From CBDAQA01 sp965247815 (lineage in GTDB: Bacteria > Planctomycetota > Phycisphaerae > Tepidisphaerales > Tepidisphaeraceae): a stretch of DNA of 64,000 nt. Location of the stretch: NCBI GenBank assembly GCA_965247815.1, contig CBDFHW010000015.1, positions 372,001 to 436,000 on the forward strand, given 5' to 3'. Made by a program: the position numbers and the translations under genes. The notes beneath the pieces were generated by a model that ran no database searches, was not told the origin of the DNA, and saw nothing but the letters and a program-made list of their open reading frames with translations. Shown piece after piece: positions 17,917 to 27,309 of the stretch. Position 1 is the first letter of the stretch, and every line of letters starts with the position of its first letter.

Positions 17917-20322
17917 TTAAAGCAACGACGTCGGGTCGACGTCGACCGCGACGCGGTCGCTCTTGGCGAGCGCTTTCATTCGCCGGACCTCACCGAGCAG
18001 TTTCTGCAACGGCTCGGCCCGGGGGCTGATCAGCACGATCTGGTTACGGTAATACCCCGCGATCCGACTGATCGGGCACGGCATCGGTCCTTTCATCTGG
18101 ACCGCGCTTTCCAGAGTCGCGATCGCCGTGCTCACCGCCGCGGCGAGATTCCCGCTCAGTGTGTGCAACTTTTCCGGCTCCTGATCTCGCAAGATGATTC
18201 GCACCATTCGCGAAAACGGCGGCAGTCCGACCTCTTTGCGCATCTTCAATTCTGCCGTCGCGAACCCGACGTAGTCCTGCTTCAGCGCGAAACGAATCGT
18301 CGGGTCGTCGGGCATAAACGTCTGGAGCACCACCCGGCCCGGCGCGTCACCCCGCCCGGCTCGACCCGCGACCTGCGTAATCAACTGGAACGTCCGCTCG
18401 CCGGCTCGAAAGTCGGGCAACGCCAGCGCCGTGTCGCCGCTGATCACACCGACCAGTGTCACGTTCGGGTAATCGAGCCCTTTGGCGATCATCTGCGTGC
18501 CGAGCATCACCTGCACTTCACCCCGGGCGAAACGGCCCAGCAGCGCTTCGTAGTCTTTCGCGCTTCGCATCGTGTCGCTGTCGACCCGGGCGAATCTTAA
18601 TTCAGGAAATTTCTTCGACAGCTCTTCCTCCACCCGCTGTGTACCCAGGCCGAACAGGCTGAGCTTTTTTCCGCAGGTCTGGCATTTATCCGGCAGGGGG
18701 TTGGACGCGAGGCAGTAGTGACAGTTGAGTTGCCCGGTATGCACGCCTGCTTCCAGCCGGGCGGTTTTCACGTTCGCCCCGGCCATCCGGTGGTAGGTCA
18801 TCGTCGCGTCGCAGAATTTGCATTGAAGTGCTTCCCCGCAACTGGCGCAGTACACAAAATTAGAGTACCCGCGGCGGTTCAACAGCAGGATCGCCTGGTG
18901 GCCCGCCTCGACCGTAGTCCGCAGCAGATGTTCGAGGCGTTGCGACAACAGGTGAACGCCTTTGCGGAACCGGTTCTCCTGCCGCATGTCGAGCAACTCG
19001 ACGTGCGGCATCTGCAACCCACGAACGCGGGTCGGCAGCGAGAGCAGGTGGTACTGCCCGGACTCTACGTGCGGCCGGCCGTCGTCTGTCGACGCCTTAC
19101 TTGCGGCCGAGAATTGGTCTCGGGCGACCGACGTCCTGTACCAACTTTCCAGTGACGGCGTCGCGCTCCCCAGCAGGACCGGCACGTCCTCGAGCTGCGC
19201 TCGTTTCACAGCCACGTCGCGGCCCTGGTACCGCGGGGCGGTGTCCTGCTTGTAGCTCGGTTCGTGTTCTTCATCGACGACGATGATGCCCAGCTTGGGC
19301 ACCGGGGCGAACACCGCCGAGCGCGCGCCGACGATTACGTCGGCCTGCCCCTGCGCGATCCGCTGCCAGTACCGGTGGCGTTCAGTGGCGGTCAATCCGC
19401 TGTGCAGGATCGCGACCCGCTGAAACCGCGCGAGAAACCGCCGAACCGTCTGCGGGGTCAACGCGATCTCCGGCACCAACACGATCGCCTGCCGGCCCGA
19501 ATCCACTACTTGCCGAATGCACTGCAGGTACACCTCGGTCTTGCCACTGCCGGTGACGCCGTGCAGCAGATTGACCGAGAATGTCCCCGACTCCAGCCGC
19601 GGGCGGATGTCATCGAAAACACCCTGCTGTTCGGCGTTCAACGTGCGATCGGCCTCGGCGGCGTCACCGGCCGGCCGGGTCTCCTCGGTCAGCCCGACCA
19701 GATCCGCCTGCTGCGTGATTTTAATGATCCCCAGCTTGGACAACTTCCGCGCCGTTGCCGGTGTTACGCCGGCTTCACCGGACAACCGGACCAAATCGAT
19801 TCCTTCATCCGGCTGAAGTTGCAACAACCGCGACAACAACGCCCGACGTTTTGACGCTTTCGTTTTTTCGTAAAACGACTGCAACGCCTCGAGGTCGACG
19901 GCCACACGCACGATCGACGAATACCCGATGCCGACCTGCTTTTTAACGGCCGACGGAATGATCGATTCGAGCACCGTCCCCAGCGGCGACACGTAGTACC
20001 GGCTCATCCATCGCGCGAGCGTCATCAACTGCGGCGAGACCAGCACGCGCTCGTCGATTAAATCCCGGACGGGTTTAATTTTCGGGTAGGTCGTCTCGGC
20101 CCGGATGCCAACGACGTAGCCCGTGGCCGGCTTGTTGTTTCGTCCCAGCGGGACCCGAACGCGCTGCCCGATTTGTAACTGCGACACCAATCGCGAAGGG
20201 ATCGAGTAATCCAACACGTGATCGATCCCCTGCTCCAGCGCGACCACCGCGAACGGCCCTTTCGCCGGTTCGGCGGTGAAGGCGGGGAGTGCCGGGGGAA
20301 ATTGCGGAAATAGTGCTTCCAT
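17917..20322 (-). CDS. priA: Primosomal protein N' (replication restart helicase PriA)
   Basis: The protein (801 residues from ATG 20322) starts with the PriA DNA-binding domain (VVALEQGIDHVLDYSIPSRL, then RVRVPLGRNNKPATGYVVG). The helicase carries Walker A GVTGSGKTEVYL, the DEEH box (IIVVDEEHEPSYKQ) and GSATPSLESW. The eight zinc cysteines are visible as CASC...CKFC and CHYC...CQTC, and GRAGRGDAPGRVVLQT marks the late helicase motif. PriA reloads DnaB at stalled forks. Length is close to other planctomycete PriA. A TTG at 20331 is an alternative start. Confidence 0.95.
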   Translation of the reverse strand: MEALFPQFPPALPAFTAEPAKGPFAVVALEQGIDHVLDYSIPSRLVSQLQIGQRVRVPLGRNNKPATGYVVGIRAETTYPKIKPVRDLIDERVLVSPQLMTLARWMSRYYVSPLGTVLESIIPSAVKKQVGIGYSSIVRVAVDLEALQSFYEKTKASKRRALLSRLLQLQPDEGIDLVRLSGEAGVTPATARKLSKLGIIKITQQADLVGLTEETRPAGDAAEADRTLNAEQQGVFDDIRPRLESGTFSVNLLHGVTGSGKTEVYLQCIRQVVDSGRQAIVLVPEIALTPQTVRRFLARFQRVAILHSGLTATERHRYWQRIAQGQADVIVGARSAVFAPVPKLGIIVVDEEHEPSYKQDTAPRYQGRDVAVKRAQLEDVPVLLGSATPSLESWYRTSVARDQFSAASKASTDDGRPHVESGQYHLLSLPTRVRGLQMPHVELLDMRQENRFRKGVHLLSQRLEHLLRTTVEAGHQAILLLNRRGYSNFVYCASCGEALQCKFCDATMTYHRMAGANVKTARLEAGVHTGQLNCHYCLASNPLPDKCQTCGKKLSLFGLGTQRVEEELSKKFPELRFARVDSDTMRSAKDYEALLGRFARGEVQVMLGTQMIAKGLDYPNVTLVGVISGDTALALPDFRAGERTFQLITQVAGRAGRGDAPGRVVLQTFMPDDPTIRFALKQDYVGFATAELKMRKEVGLPPFSRMVRIILRDQEPEKLHTLSGNLAAAVSTAIATLESAVQMKGPMPCPISRIAGYYRNQIVLISPRAEPLQKLLGEVRRMKALAKSDRVAVDVDPTSLL

Positions 20323-20502
20323 AACCGACAATCAAAGATTGATCCCGTGCGTTTGCTGCACGGCGGTCCGGTGCCCGGGCGGCTCTCGAAGTTCCCAGGC
20401 GTTACGACTACACTCGCTGGGCCGGTTCTCGACTCGATGTCGCATTCGACCGGACCATGACTGTACAGGTTGCCCGAATGCGGGCGGCAAAGCGAGCACG
20501 CG

Positions 20503-21453
20503 ATGACCGAAACACGATTACCCCGCAGCAGTTCCTCGACGACGCTGGCAGTCAATTCGGTCTCCGCGTTCACGTACGCAGACCGGATCGTCATGCTCGT
20601 GGTTTCGCTGCTGTGTTACGCCGTTTATCGCGGGCTCGCGGGGATCGTCGATTTTCCATCCGCCCCGGGATTCACCGGCAGTCTGTTGGCCGGCCCGTCT
20701 GCGGTATTGGTCCTCGTTTTTGTCATTTTTGCAATTGCCTTATCGCTAATCGTAGGCGCGATTGCTGCCGCTTTGATTCAAGACGAAGCGGCACTTTTTT
20801 GCTGCTGTGTCGGCTTGGCGGGCATCTCCATCCGAGCCGGGACGATCCGCCCCGTGCTCCAGTATTCGGCCGGGCCCACTGTATTTGTTGCGCTCGCGAT
20901 CGAAGTCGTGTGCCTGTCGGCAGCCGTGGTGGCCGGGTGGGTCGGACTTCGTTTCGTACTGGCAATGCTGGGCACGGACGCTCCGGTTGAGGCGTCGACC
21001 CTGGGGTCAAACGAATTAGTAAATCCGACCTTGCAGGATCGGCTCACGACGACCGGCATCCAAGTGCTGGTCATGGCAATCGTCGAGATGATCCTCGTGC
21101 AGTCGGATACCAAGGCACAGGCGTTGGCCGGTGTCGGGGTTGCCGGGTTCCTTGGCGCGCTGGCAGCGTACAAGTTCACCAATGTTGCCGAGGTGATCTG
21201 GTATCTGCCCGGGCCTGCAATTGTTGCGGTGATCGGGTACGGGTTGGCCTTCGCGGGCTCGGCCGCGTCTGCGTCCGGGGATTTGCACGGGATGTTCGCG
21301 ACACTGGCCCGACCGGTGCCCCTGGATTACGCCGGCGTAGGAATCGCGGGCGTACTGATGGGGTATTGGTCCGCCCGCAACTGGTCGATCGTCGACGCAG
21401 AACTCACTCCCGACGAATTGACCAACGAATCGGCACCGACCCCGGCGGCGTGA
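20503..21453 (+). CDS. Hypothetical polytopic membrane protein
   Basis: From the ATG at 20503 the protein is 316 residues, with about seven to eight hydrophobic segments, including IVMLVVSLLCYAVYRGLAG, VLVLVFVIFAIALSLIVGAI, VFVALAIEVVCLSAAVVAGW, ALAGVGVAGFLGALAAY and VGIAGVLMGYWSARN. The N-terminus is Ser/Thr-rich and cytoplasmic or linker-like, and the C-terminus is acidic (ELTPDELTNESAPTP). No transporter motif is recognised. The gene is divergent from priA across a 180 bp gap and 53 bp upstream of threonine ammonia-lyase. Function unknown. Confidence 0.6.
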   Translation: MTETRLPRSSSSTTLAVNSVSAFTYADRIVMLVVSLLCYAVYRGLAGIVDFPSAPGFTGSLLAGPSAVLVLVFVIFAIALSLIVGAIAAALIQDEAALFCCCVGLAGISIRAGTIRPVLQYSAGPTVFVALAIEVVCLSAAVVAGWVGLRFVLAMLGTDAPVEASTLGSNELVNPTLQDRLTTTGIQVLVMAIVEMILVQSDTKAQALAGVGVAGFLGALAAYKFTNVAEVIWYLPGPAIVAVIGYGLAFAGSAASASGDLHGMFATLARPVPLDYAGVGIAGVLMGYWSARNWSIVDAELTPDELTNESAPTPAA

Positions 21454-21506
21454 TTCGGCCGACGATCATCTCATCCAATCCGGCGATCTAATCCGGGGCA
21501 ACTGTT

Positions 21507-22715
21507 ATGAATGTGACGCTCGCAGAAATCCGTGCCGCCCGGGCCCGCATCGCCGACTCGATTTATCACAGCCCCTGTCCGTATTCATTGAGCCTCAGCA
21601 AGCTTTGCGGTGCCGAAATCTATTGCAAGCTGGATCACCTGCAGATGACCGGCAGCTTCAAGGAACGCGGCGCGCGGAACAAGCTGATGCACCTGACCGC
21701 GGCCGAGAAAACCCGGGGTGTGATTGCCGCGTCGGCGGGAAATCACGCATTGGGACTGGCCTATCACGGGCAACTGCTGAGCATTCCAGTCACGGTCATC
21801 ATGCCCAGAGGGGCGCCGCTGATTAAGGTCAGCAATTGCCGGTCGTTCGGGGCCAACGTCGTGCTGCACGGCGAATCGTACGACGACGCGCGTCGACTCG
21901 CGCGGGAACGCTCGGACGCCGAGGGGACGCCGTTCATCTCCGGGTTCGACGACGCCGCGATCATTAACGGCGCGGGCACGATGGGGCTTGAGATCCTGGA
22001 AGACGTTCCGGACGTCGACGCGATCGTGGTGCCCGTGGGCGGTGGCGGGCTGATCGCCGGAATCGGGGCGGCGGTGAAGGCGGCCAAGCCTTCCGTGCAA
22101 ATCATTGGTGTCGAACCGGTGAACGCCCCGTCGCTGGTCGAATCTCTTAAGGCGGGCAAGGTGACCCGGATTCAGACCCGGCCCACGCTCGCCGACGGGC
22201 TCGCGGTCGCCGAGCTCGGGACGCTTTGTTTTGACATCGCAAGAAAGGTCGTCGATCAGACCGTGCTGGTGGACGAGGCGCAGATCGCGCAGGCGGTGCT
22301 TCGGCTGCTGGAGTTGGAAAAGACAGTGGTCGAAGGCGCCGGCGCGGTCCCGTTGGCGGCGATGACCAGCGGGTCGCTGGCCCAACTGGCGGGTAAGAAA
22401 GTCGTCCTGTGTTTGTGCGGCGGGAACATCGACGTGACGGTGATCAGCCGGGTCATCGAACGCGGGCTGGCGACCGAGGGGCGGTTGTGCCGAATCACCG
22501 CGTGCATCAGCGACCGGCCCGGGTCGTTGGCAAAACTGCTGGGGGTCATCGCCGACACCGGCGCGAGCATCAAGCAGGTGGAGCACGACCGCCATTTCGG
22601 CCCCGCCGACGTGGCCGTTGTCGCCGCGGTGTGTGTCGTCGAGACCCGGGACGCGGAACACATCCGCCAAGTCCGCCAGGCGATCCAAGCCGCGGGCATC
22701 GAGCTCCGGGATTAA
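21507..22715 (+). CDS. ilvA: Threonine ammonia-lyase with C-terminal ACT domain
   Basis: The 402-residue fold II PLP enzyme has the PLP lysine in TGSFKERGA (K52) and the phosphate-cradle loop VPVGGGGLIAG. It deaminates threonine to 2-oxobutanoate plus ammonia, the first isoleucine step. A C-terminal ACT domain (about residues 330-400: RITACISDRPGSLAKLLGVI, then ASIKQVEHDR) probably binds a regulatory amino acid, as in the shorter TdcB/IlvA group. Length is normal. It lies 53 bp after the hypothetical membrane protein. No other isoleucine gene is nearby. Confidence 0.92.
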   Translation: MNVTLAEIRAARARIADSIYHSPCPYSLSLSKLCGAEIYCKLDHLQMTGSFKERGARNKLMHLTAAEKTRGVIAASAGNHALGLAYHGQLLSIPVTVIMPRGAPLIKVSNCRSFGANVVLHGESYDDARRLARERSDAEGTPFISGFDDAAIINGAGTMGLEILEDVPDVDAIVVPVGGGGLIAGIGAAVKAAKPSVQIIGVEPVNAPSLVESLKAGKVTRIQTRPTLADGLAVAELGTLCFDIARKVVDQTVLVDEAQIAQAVLRLLELEKTVVEGAGAVPLAAMTSGSLAQLAGKKVVLCLCGGNIDVTVISRVIERGLATEGRLCRITACISDRPGSLAKLLGVIADTGASIKQVEHDRHFGPADVAVVAAVCVVETRDAEHIRQVRQAIQAAGIELRD

Positions 22716-22850
22716 TCAAAATAGTTTGCCGGATGCTGTTCCCGGCCGTGCCGCCGCCGGCAGTGGAACGGCCGGTCTCCCCGGATTTTGTTCCGGCAGA
22801 ATCGAGGTATTTCGGCATATACTTTCCGAGTCCCCTTTCGGAGAACGTGC

Positions 22851-24926
22851 ATGCCCAATTTTCAAGTCGTCAGTCCCTTCAAACCGCAGGGCGATCAACC
22901 GGCGGCGATCGAGAAACTCGTCGCGGGCATCTACGACGGGAAAAAATTTCAAACCCTTCTGGGCGTCACCGGGTCGGGCAAAACGTTCACGATGGCGCAC
23001 ACGATCGCGAAGCTGAACCGCCCCACCCTGGTCATCAGCCATAACAAGACGCTCGCGGCACAGCTTTACGAGGAATTCAAAGAGCTGTTTCCGAACAATG
23101 CCGTCGGATACTTCGTCAGCTATTACGATTATTACCAGCCCGAGGCGTACATCCCGCAACGGGACATTTACATCGAAAAAGACGCGAGCCGAAACGACGA
23201 TCTGGACCGCTTACGGCTGTCGGCGACCAGCAACCTGGTGAGCCGGCGGGACGTGCTTTTGGTGGCTTCCGTGTCGTGCATCTTCGGGCTCGGCTCGCCG
23301 AGCGAGTACCGCAACAGCGTGCTGCCCATCCGAAAAGACGTCGAGACCGATCGCGACGACATGCTCCGCAAGCTGATCGATTTGCAGTACAGCCGAAACG
23401 ATATCGACTTCAAACGCGCGACGTTCCGCGTCCGGGGAGACGTCGTCGAACTGCACCCGTCGTATGAAGAATTCGCATATCGAATCGTGTTCGACGGCGA
23501 GCGGATCACCAATATCGACGCGATGAACCCGCTGACCGGTGAAATCCTCGCCAGCGAAGATTCGATCTTCATCTACCCGGCCGTCCACTACGTGATGCCG
23601 GAAGACCGCGTGCATGATGCAGTCAAAAACATCCGCGAAGAACTCGACATGCAGGTCATGCACCTCCGCGGGCAGGGAAAATTGCTCGAAGCGCAGCGGT
23701 TGCTGGCCCGCACGAAATATGATCTGGAGATGATGCTCGAAGTGGGATATTGCTCGGGCATTGAAAACTACAGCCGGCACCTGGACGGCCGGCAACCGGG
23801 TGACAAGCCTTACACGCTGATCGATTATTTTCCGAAAGATTACCTGCTCGTGATCGACGAGTCGCACGTGACATTGCCGCAGATCAAGGCGATGTTCAAC
23901 GGCGACAAAGCGCGCAAGACGGTGCTCGTCGACCACGGGTTTCGGCTCCCCAGCGCGATGGACAATCGGCCGTTGAAATACGAGGAATTCGAACAGCTGA
24001 TCCCGCAATGCGTCTACGTGTCGGCGACGCCGGGCCCGATCGAACTGGAACAATGCGGCGGTGAAGTCGTCGAACAAGTTATTCGCCCCACCGGGTTGAT
24101 CGATCCTGAAATTATCGTCGTTCCGGCCCAGGGGCAGGTACCGCATCTTTTGTCTCAGGTGAAAGAGCGGGTCGAAGCCGGCGCCCGCGTGCTGGTCACC
24201 GCGCTGACCAAACGGTTGGCGGAAGACTTGGCAGCTTACATTCAAGAAGCGGGATTCAAGGCACGCTATCTACACAGTGAAATTCAGACGCTCGAGCGGG
24301 TCGAAATCCTGAAGGAACTTCGGCAGGGAGATTTTGATGTCTTGATCGGCATTAACCTGCTCCGCGAAGGACTCGACCTGCCGGAGGTGTCGCTGGTTTG
24401 CATTCTCGATGCCGACAAGGCCGGGTTTCTGCGGAGCGAGACGTCATTGATCCAGACGATCGGTCGAGCCGCGCGGAATCAGAACAGCAAGGTGATCCTG
24501 TACGCCGACAACATCACCCCGGCCATGCAGATGGCGATGGACGAGACGCTGCGTCGCCGCGAGATCCAGATGAAGTACAACGCCGATCACGGCATCACGC
24601 CGGCGACCGTGATCAAGTCGATCCGGTCGAGCATCGAAAGCGAAGTGAAGGCCCGCCGCACCGTCGCTGCCGCGGTTAAAGAAAACGAACAGGAACTGGA
24701 CCAGACCGAGATCATCAAGTTGCTGGAAGAGGAAATGATCACGGCCGCGACGAACCTGGAATTCGAGCGCGCGGCTCAACTGCGTGACAAGATCAATGAA
24801 ATGAAAGGCGCACCCACGATCAAAAGCGGCGATCAAATGCTGCTGGATCCCGCCGCCGAACAGCACAAAATCTGGCAACCCAAGAGCAAGGGCCGCGGGG
24901 CCGGGAAACGGAAAGTGGCCAAGTAG
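22851..24926 (+). CDS. uvrB: Excinuclease ABC subunit B
   Basis: The start at 22851 (GGAG at 22840-22843) gives 691 residues. UvrB features are complete: MPNFQVVSPFKPQGDQPAAI at the N-terminus, Walker A GVTGSGKT, the beta-hairpin YYDYYQPEAYIP that probes damaged DNA, helicase motif DESHVTLPQI, QTIGRAARN, and a C-terminal UVR domain (LEFERAAQLRDKINEMK) for UvrC contact. UvrB verifies damage handed over by UvrA in nucleotide excision repair. The gene stands alone. An upstream in-frame start at 22788 is unlikely. Confidence 0.97.
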   Translation: MPNFQVVSPFKPQGDQPAAIEKLVAGIYDGKKFQTLLGVTGSGKTFTMAHTIAKLNRPTLVISHNKTLAAQLYEEFKELFPNNAVGYFVSYYDYYQPEAYIPQRDIYIEKDASRNDDLDRLRLSATSNLVSRRDVLLVASVSCIFGLGSPSEYRNSVLPIRKDVETDRDDMLRKLIDLQYSRNDIDFKRATFRVRGDVVELHPSYEEFAYRIVFDGERITNIDAMNPLTGEILASEDSIFIYPAVHYVMPEDRVHDAVKNIREELDMQVMHLRGQGKLLEAQRLLARTKYDLEMMLEVGYCSGIENYSRHLDGRQPGDKPYTLIDYFPKDYLLVIDESHVTLPQIKAMFNGDKARKTVLVDHGFRLPSAMDNRPLKYEEFEQLIPQCVYVSATPGPIELEQCGGEVVEQVIRPTGLIDPEIIVVPAQGQVPHLLSQVKERVEAGARVLVTALTKRLAEDLAAYIQEAGFKARYLHSEIQTLERVEILKELRQGDFDVLIGINLLREGLDLPEVSLVCILDADKAGFLRSETSLIQTIGRAARNQNSKVILYADNITPAMQMAMDETLRRREIQMKYNADHGITPATVIKSIRSSIESEVKARRTVAAAVKENEQELDQTEIIKLLEEEMITAATNLEFERAAQLRDKINEMKGAPTIKSGDQMLLDPAAEQHKIWQPKSKGRGAGKRKVAK

Positions 24927-25120
24927 AGTGTACTGCAGTTTCAGCCGCAGTGGAGTGACAGCAACCTCGGATGCTGTCGTTGCCCCGGCATTGTTGCGGG
25001 ATTATCGCAACTGACTCAAGAACGTATATTGGGCGGCGTTCCGAATCGCGGATTGTTGCCGGCGAACAAAACCTTGAGTTTAACCGACGCGATGTCGGCC
25101 GCTTGCAAGGGAGGTTGGGG

Positions 25121-26278
25121 ATGTCAGCAGAAGAGCGGTTCGCCTGCACGGGGTGTGGTAGAAGTTTTCGTTGGCGGGCCGAACTCGCCGGAAAACGCAT
25201 GAGGTGCCGCTGCGGCGAACCGGTGGAGGTTCCGGAAGCAAAAGCGATCGAGATCGACGATGCCGAGTTTGATCGTGAAATCTCAGCACCGCCCCTGCCG
25301 ATACCTGTCGCGGCGTTCGCAGAAGCTCCTTTGGATTATCAAGCGATTTCGCAGCCCGCAGATCAGGAGTTAACGCCAGTTGGTCTAGGCCGCGACGTTG
25401 TGGTCCCGTGTGCGGTTTTGCTGGCTGGTGTCTTTGGGTTCTCTTTCGCAGTGGCGAGCACTCACAACGCCAGCCCGGCAATTTGCCTTATGCGCGCCTG
25501 GATTCTGATTTCCGTTACCGCGCTTCCTCCGATGCTGGCTTTCATCGGATACGGGCTGATCGCCGCGCGACGATTGAGATTGACACTCGGGGCATTTTTC
25601 ATTGCGAGCCTGAAGTTGCTCGCGGTGTTGATCGCTACCGACGCTGTGATCATGACAGTCACCACTTTTGGCGGGTTCCGCTGGGACCCTGCTCACCTGC
25701 TGACGTGCTTCGGCTGGGCCGCCGCCGTCACCGCTGGTTTGGGGTTCGGCCTTTTCGGTTCGTCCAGAGATCCCTTTCGACGCGCCGGGTTGCTGGTCGG
25801 CATTCTCGTGTGGATCACGCATTTTCTACTGCTTATTTTCGTCATCAGCCTGCTCTCTTCGTTCATCAACTCTCGGCGGCCCGTGGTGAACTCGTTTGCC
25901 GTCTCCGGGGCGGGCCCGGGACGATCGCGTCTTCAAGCTTCGTCGGGAATGACCGATCGACAGGTCACAAACGCGGCCGCGAAGGGCTTCGAAGTTCGCG
26001 AAGGGCGCGAATGGAAGGCGATGCGGTACGGCAATACCTCCGACGCGGACATTCTCATCGAAGGGTTGTACGGATCGGGTGCGAACAAGGTTTATGTTGA
26101 TCTGCGTTTCGGAGGGATCGTGCGTCCTGCCGTCGCGTACGTGGAACTTCCGAGCGACCCGGTCAGGGTTGCCAAATGTCTTGCCGCCTATCAAGCATAT
26201 CTCGACACGGCACAATTGCCGCCGAGAACCGTGACGCCGTCGACGACCCAGCGATTCACAACTTTCCCTCTGCGGTAG
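25121..26278 (+). CDS. Hypothetical membrane protein with N-terminal zinc-ribbon
   Basis: From ATG 25121 (GGGAGG at 25109-25114) the protein has 385 residues. Residues about 8-33 form a zinc-ribbon-like unit, CTGCGRSFRW...RCRCGEPVEVP, of the kind seen at the start of many planctomycete membrane proteins. It then has about five hydrophobic helices (VPCAVLLAGVFGFSFAVAST, ILISVTALPPMLAFIGYGLI, LLAVLIATDAVIMTVTTF, FGWAAAVTAGLGFGLFG, ILVWITHFLLLIFVISLLSS) and a C-terminal soluble domain. No function is known; the zinc-ribbon may mediate protein or lipid contact. It is between uvrB and nadC on the same strand but not obviously linked. Confidence 0.62.
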   Translation: MSAEERFACTGCGRSFRWRAELAGKRMRCRCGEPVEVPEAKAIEIDDAEFDREISAPPLPIPVAAFAEAPLDYQAISQPADQELTPVGLGRDVVVPCAVLLAGVFGFSFAVASTHNASPAICLMRAWILISVTALPPMLAFIGYGLIAARRLRLTLGAFFIASLKLLAVLIATDAVIMTVTTFGGFRWDPAHLLTCFGWAAAVTAGLGFGLFGSSRDPFRRAGLLVGILVWITHFLLLIFVISLLSSFINSRRPVVNSFAVSGAGPGRSRLQASSGMTDRQVTNAAAKGFEVREGREWKAMRYGNTSDADILIEGLYGSGANKVYVDLRFGGIVRPAVAYVELPSDPVRVAKCLAAYQAYLDTAQLPPRTVTPSTTQRFTTFPLR

Positions 26279-26381
26279 TACTTGCCCCGGCACGCGCCTC
26301 CCCCGACGCCGGCAGCGAATTGATCGGTGGCCGACACGCCTGTTCGGGATACAATGAAACTGGGTCTAACGGAAAACATTG

Positions 26382-27284
26382 ATGTATCCATTTCCAACAC
26401 AGGACGATCTACGGGAGATCATTCAACTCGCGAAGCGGGAAGACGTCGGCGGCGACGACGTGACGAGCCGGCTTTTGATTCCCGAAGGCAAGATCGGTGT
26501 CGGGACGCTGCTGCAAAAAGAAACCGGGATCGCCTGCGGGCTACCGATCGTGGAAATGATCTGCCGGGCCTACGACGAGCGACTGCGGGTCGAGCAGATC
26601 CCGGGATTCCACATGGAGCTGATCGAAGCCCGATTCAGCGACGCCCGCACTACGCCACTGCTGCGCGTGCGCGGCCCGATGCGATCGCTGCTCGCGGCCG
26701 AGCGGGTAATCCTGAATTTTCTGCAGCACCTGGGCGGCGTCGCAACGCAGACCCAGCGATTCGTGCGAAGAGTCGCCGGCACGTCGGCTAAACTCTACGA
26801 CACGCGGAAGACCATTCCCGGGCACCGGTTGCTGGACAAGTACGCCGTGCGCTGCGGAGGCGGGATGAACCACCGCATGGGGCTCTACGACGGACTTCTG
26901 GTCAAGGACAATCACATCGAGGCGGTCCCGTTACGGGAGCTCGCGTCTTTTTTATCTCAGACTATTGCAGTCAGCCGCGCCGAGGACGCCGACCGCTTTA
27001 TCGAGGTCGAAGTCGATAATCTGGAGCAGCTCAAGGAAGTGCTCAAGGTCGATAACATCCACGTGATTCTGCTGGATAACATGGATTGCCCGAAGATGGA
27101 GCAGGCCGTTGAGATGCGAAATTCGGCGGGCGGAAAAGGCCTTGTCGACCTCGAAGCCAGCGGAGGTGTGACCCTCGAAACCGTCCGGCAGATTGCCGCA
27201 ACCGGAATCGACCGAATCGCCGTTGGCGCGCTCACGCACTCGGCGCCCGCGCTGGACGTCGGGCTCGACGTGGAAGACCAATGA
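26382..27284 (+). CDS. nadC: Nicotinate-nucleotide pyrophosphorylase (quinolinate phosphoribosyltransferase)
   Basis: The 300-residue protein is a type II phosphoribosyltransferase: EDVGGDDVTSRLLIP, then FLQHLGGVATQT, DTRKTIPGHRLLDKYAVRCG (QA/PRPP-binding), NHRMGLYDGLLVKDNHIE and LLDNM...VDLEASGGV at the C-terminus. It converts quinolinate and PRPP to nicotinate mononucleotide in de novo NAD synthesis. The ATG at 26382 is preferred over the TTG one codon earlier. nadA and nadB are not in the window. The next gene starts within about 25 bp. Confidence 0.95.
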   Translation: MYPFPTQDDLREIIQLAKREDVGGDDVTSRLLIPEGKIGVGTLLQKETGIACGLPIVEMICRAYDERLRVEQIPGFHMELIEARFSDARTTPLLRVRGPMRSLLAAERVILNFLQHLGGVATQTQRFVRRVAGTSAKLYDTRKTIPGHRLLDKYAVRCGGGMNHRMGLYDGLLVKDNHIEAVPLRELASFLSQTIAVSRAEDADRFIEVEVDNLEQLKEVLKVDNIHVILLDNMDCPKMEQAVEMRNSAGGKGLVDLEASGGVTLETVRQIAATGIDRIAVGALTHSAPALDVGLDVEDQ

Positions 27285-27309
27285 GCCTGAGCATTCACCC
27301 CGGGAGATC

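Noticed and set aside
21585..22688. Reverse-strand open frame of 367 codons
   Set aside because: Antisense shadow of threonine ammonia-lyase, which has all family motifs; high-GC genes often leave open opposite frames.
27193..27309. Upstream extension of the Nramp-like gene over the end of nadC
   Set aside because: The extension overlaps the nadC reading frame and has no membrane-transporter character; the TTG at 27310 better fits the start of the family.
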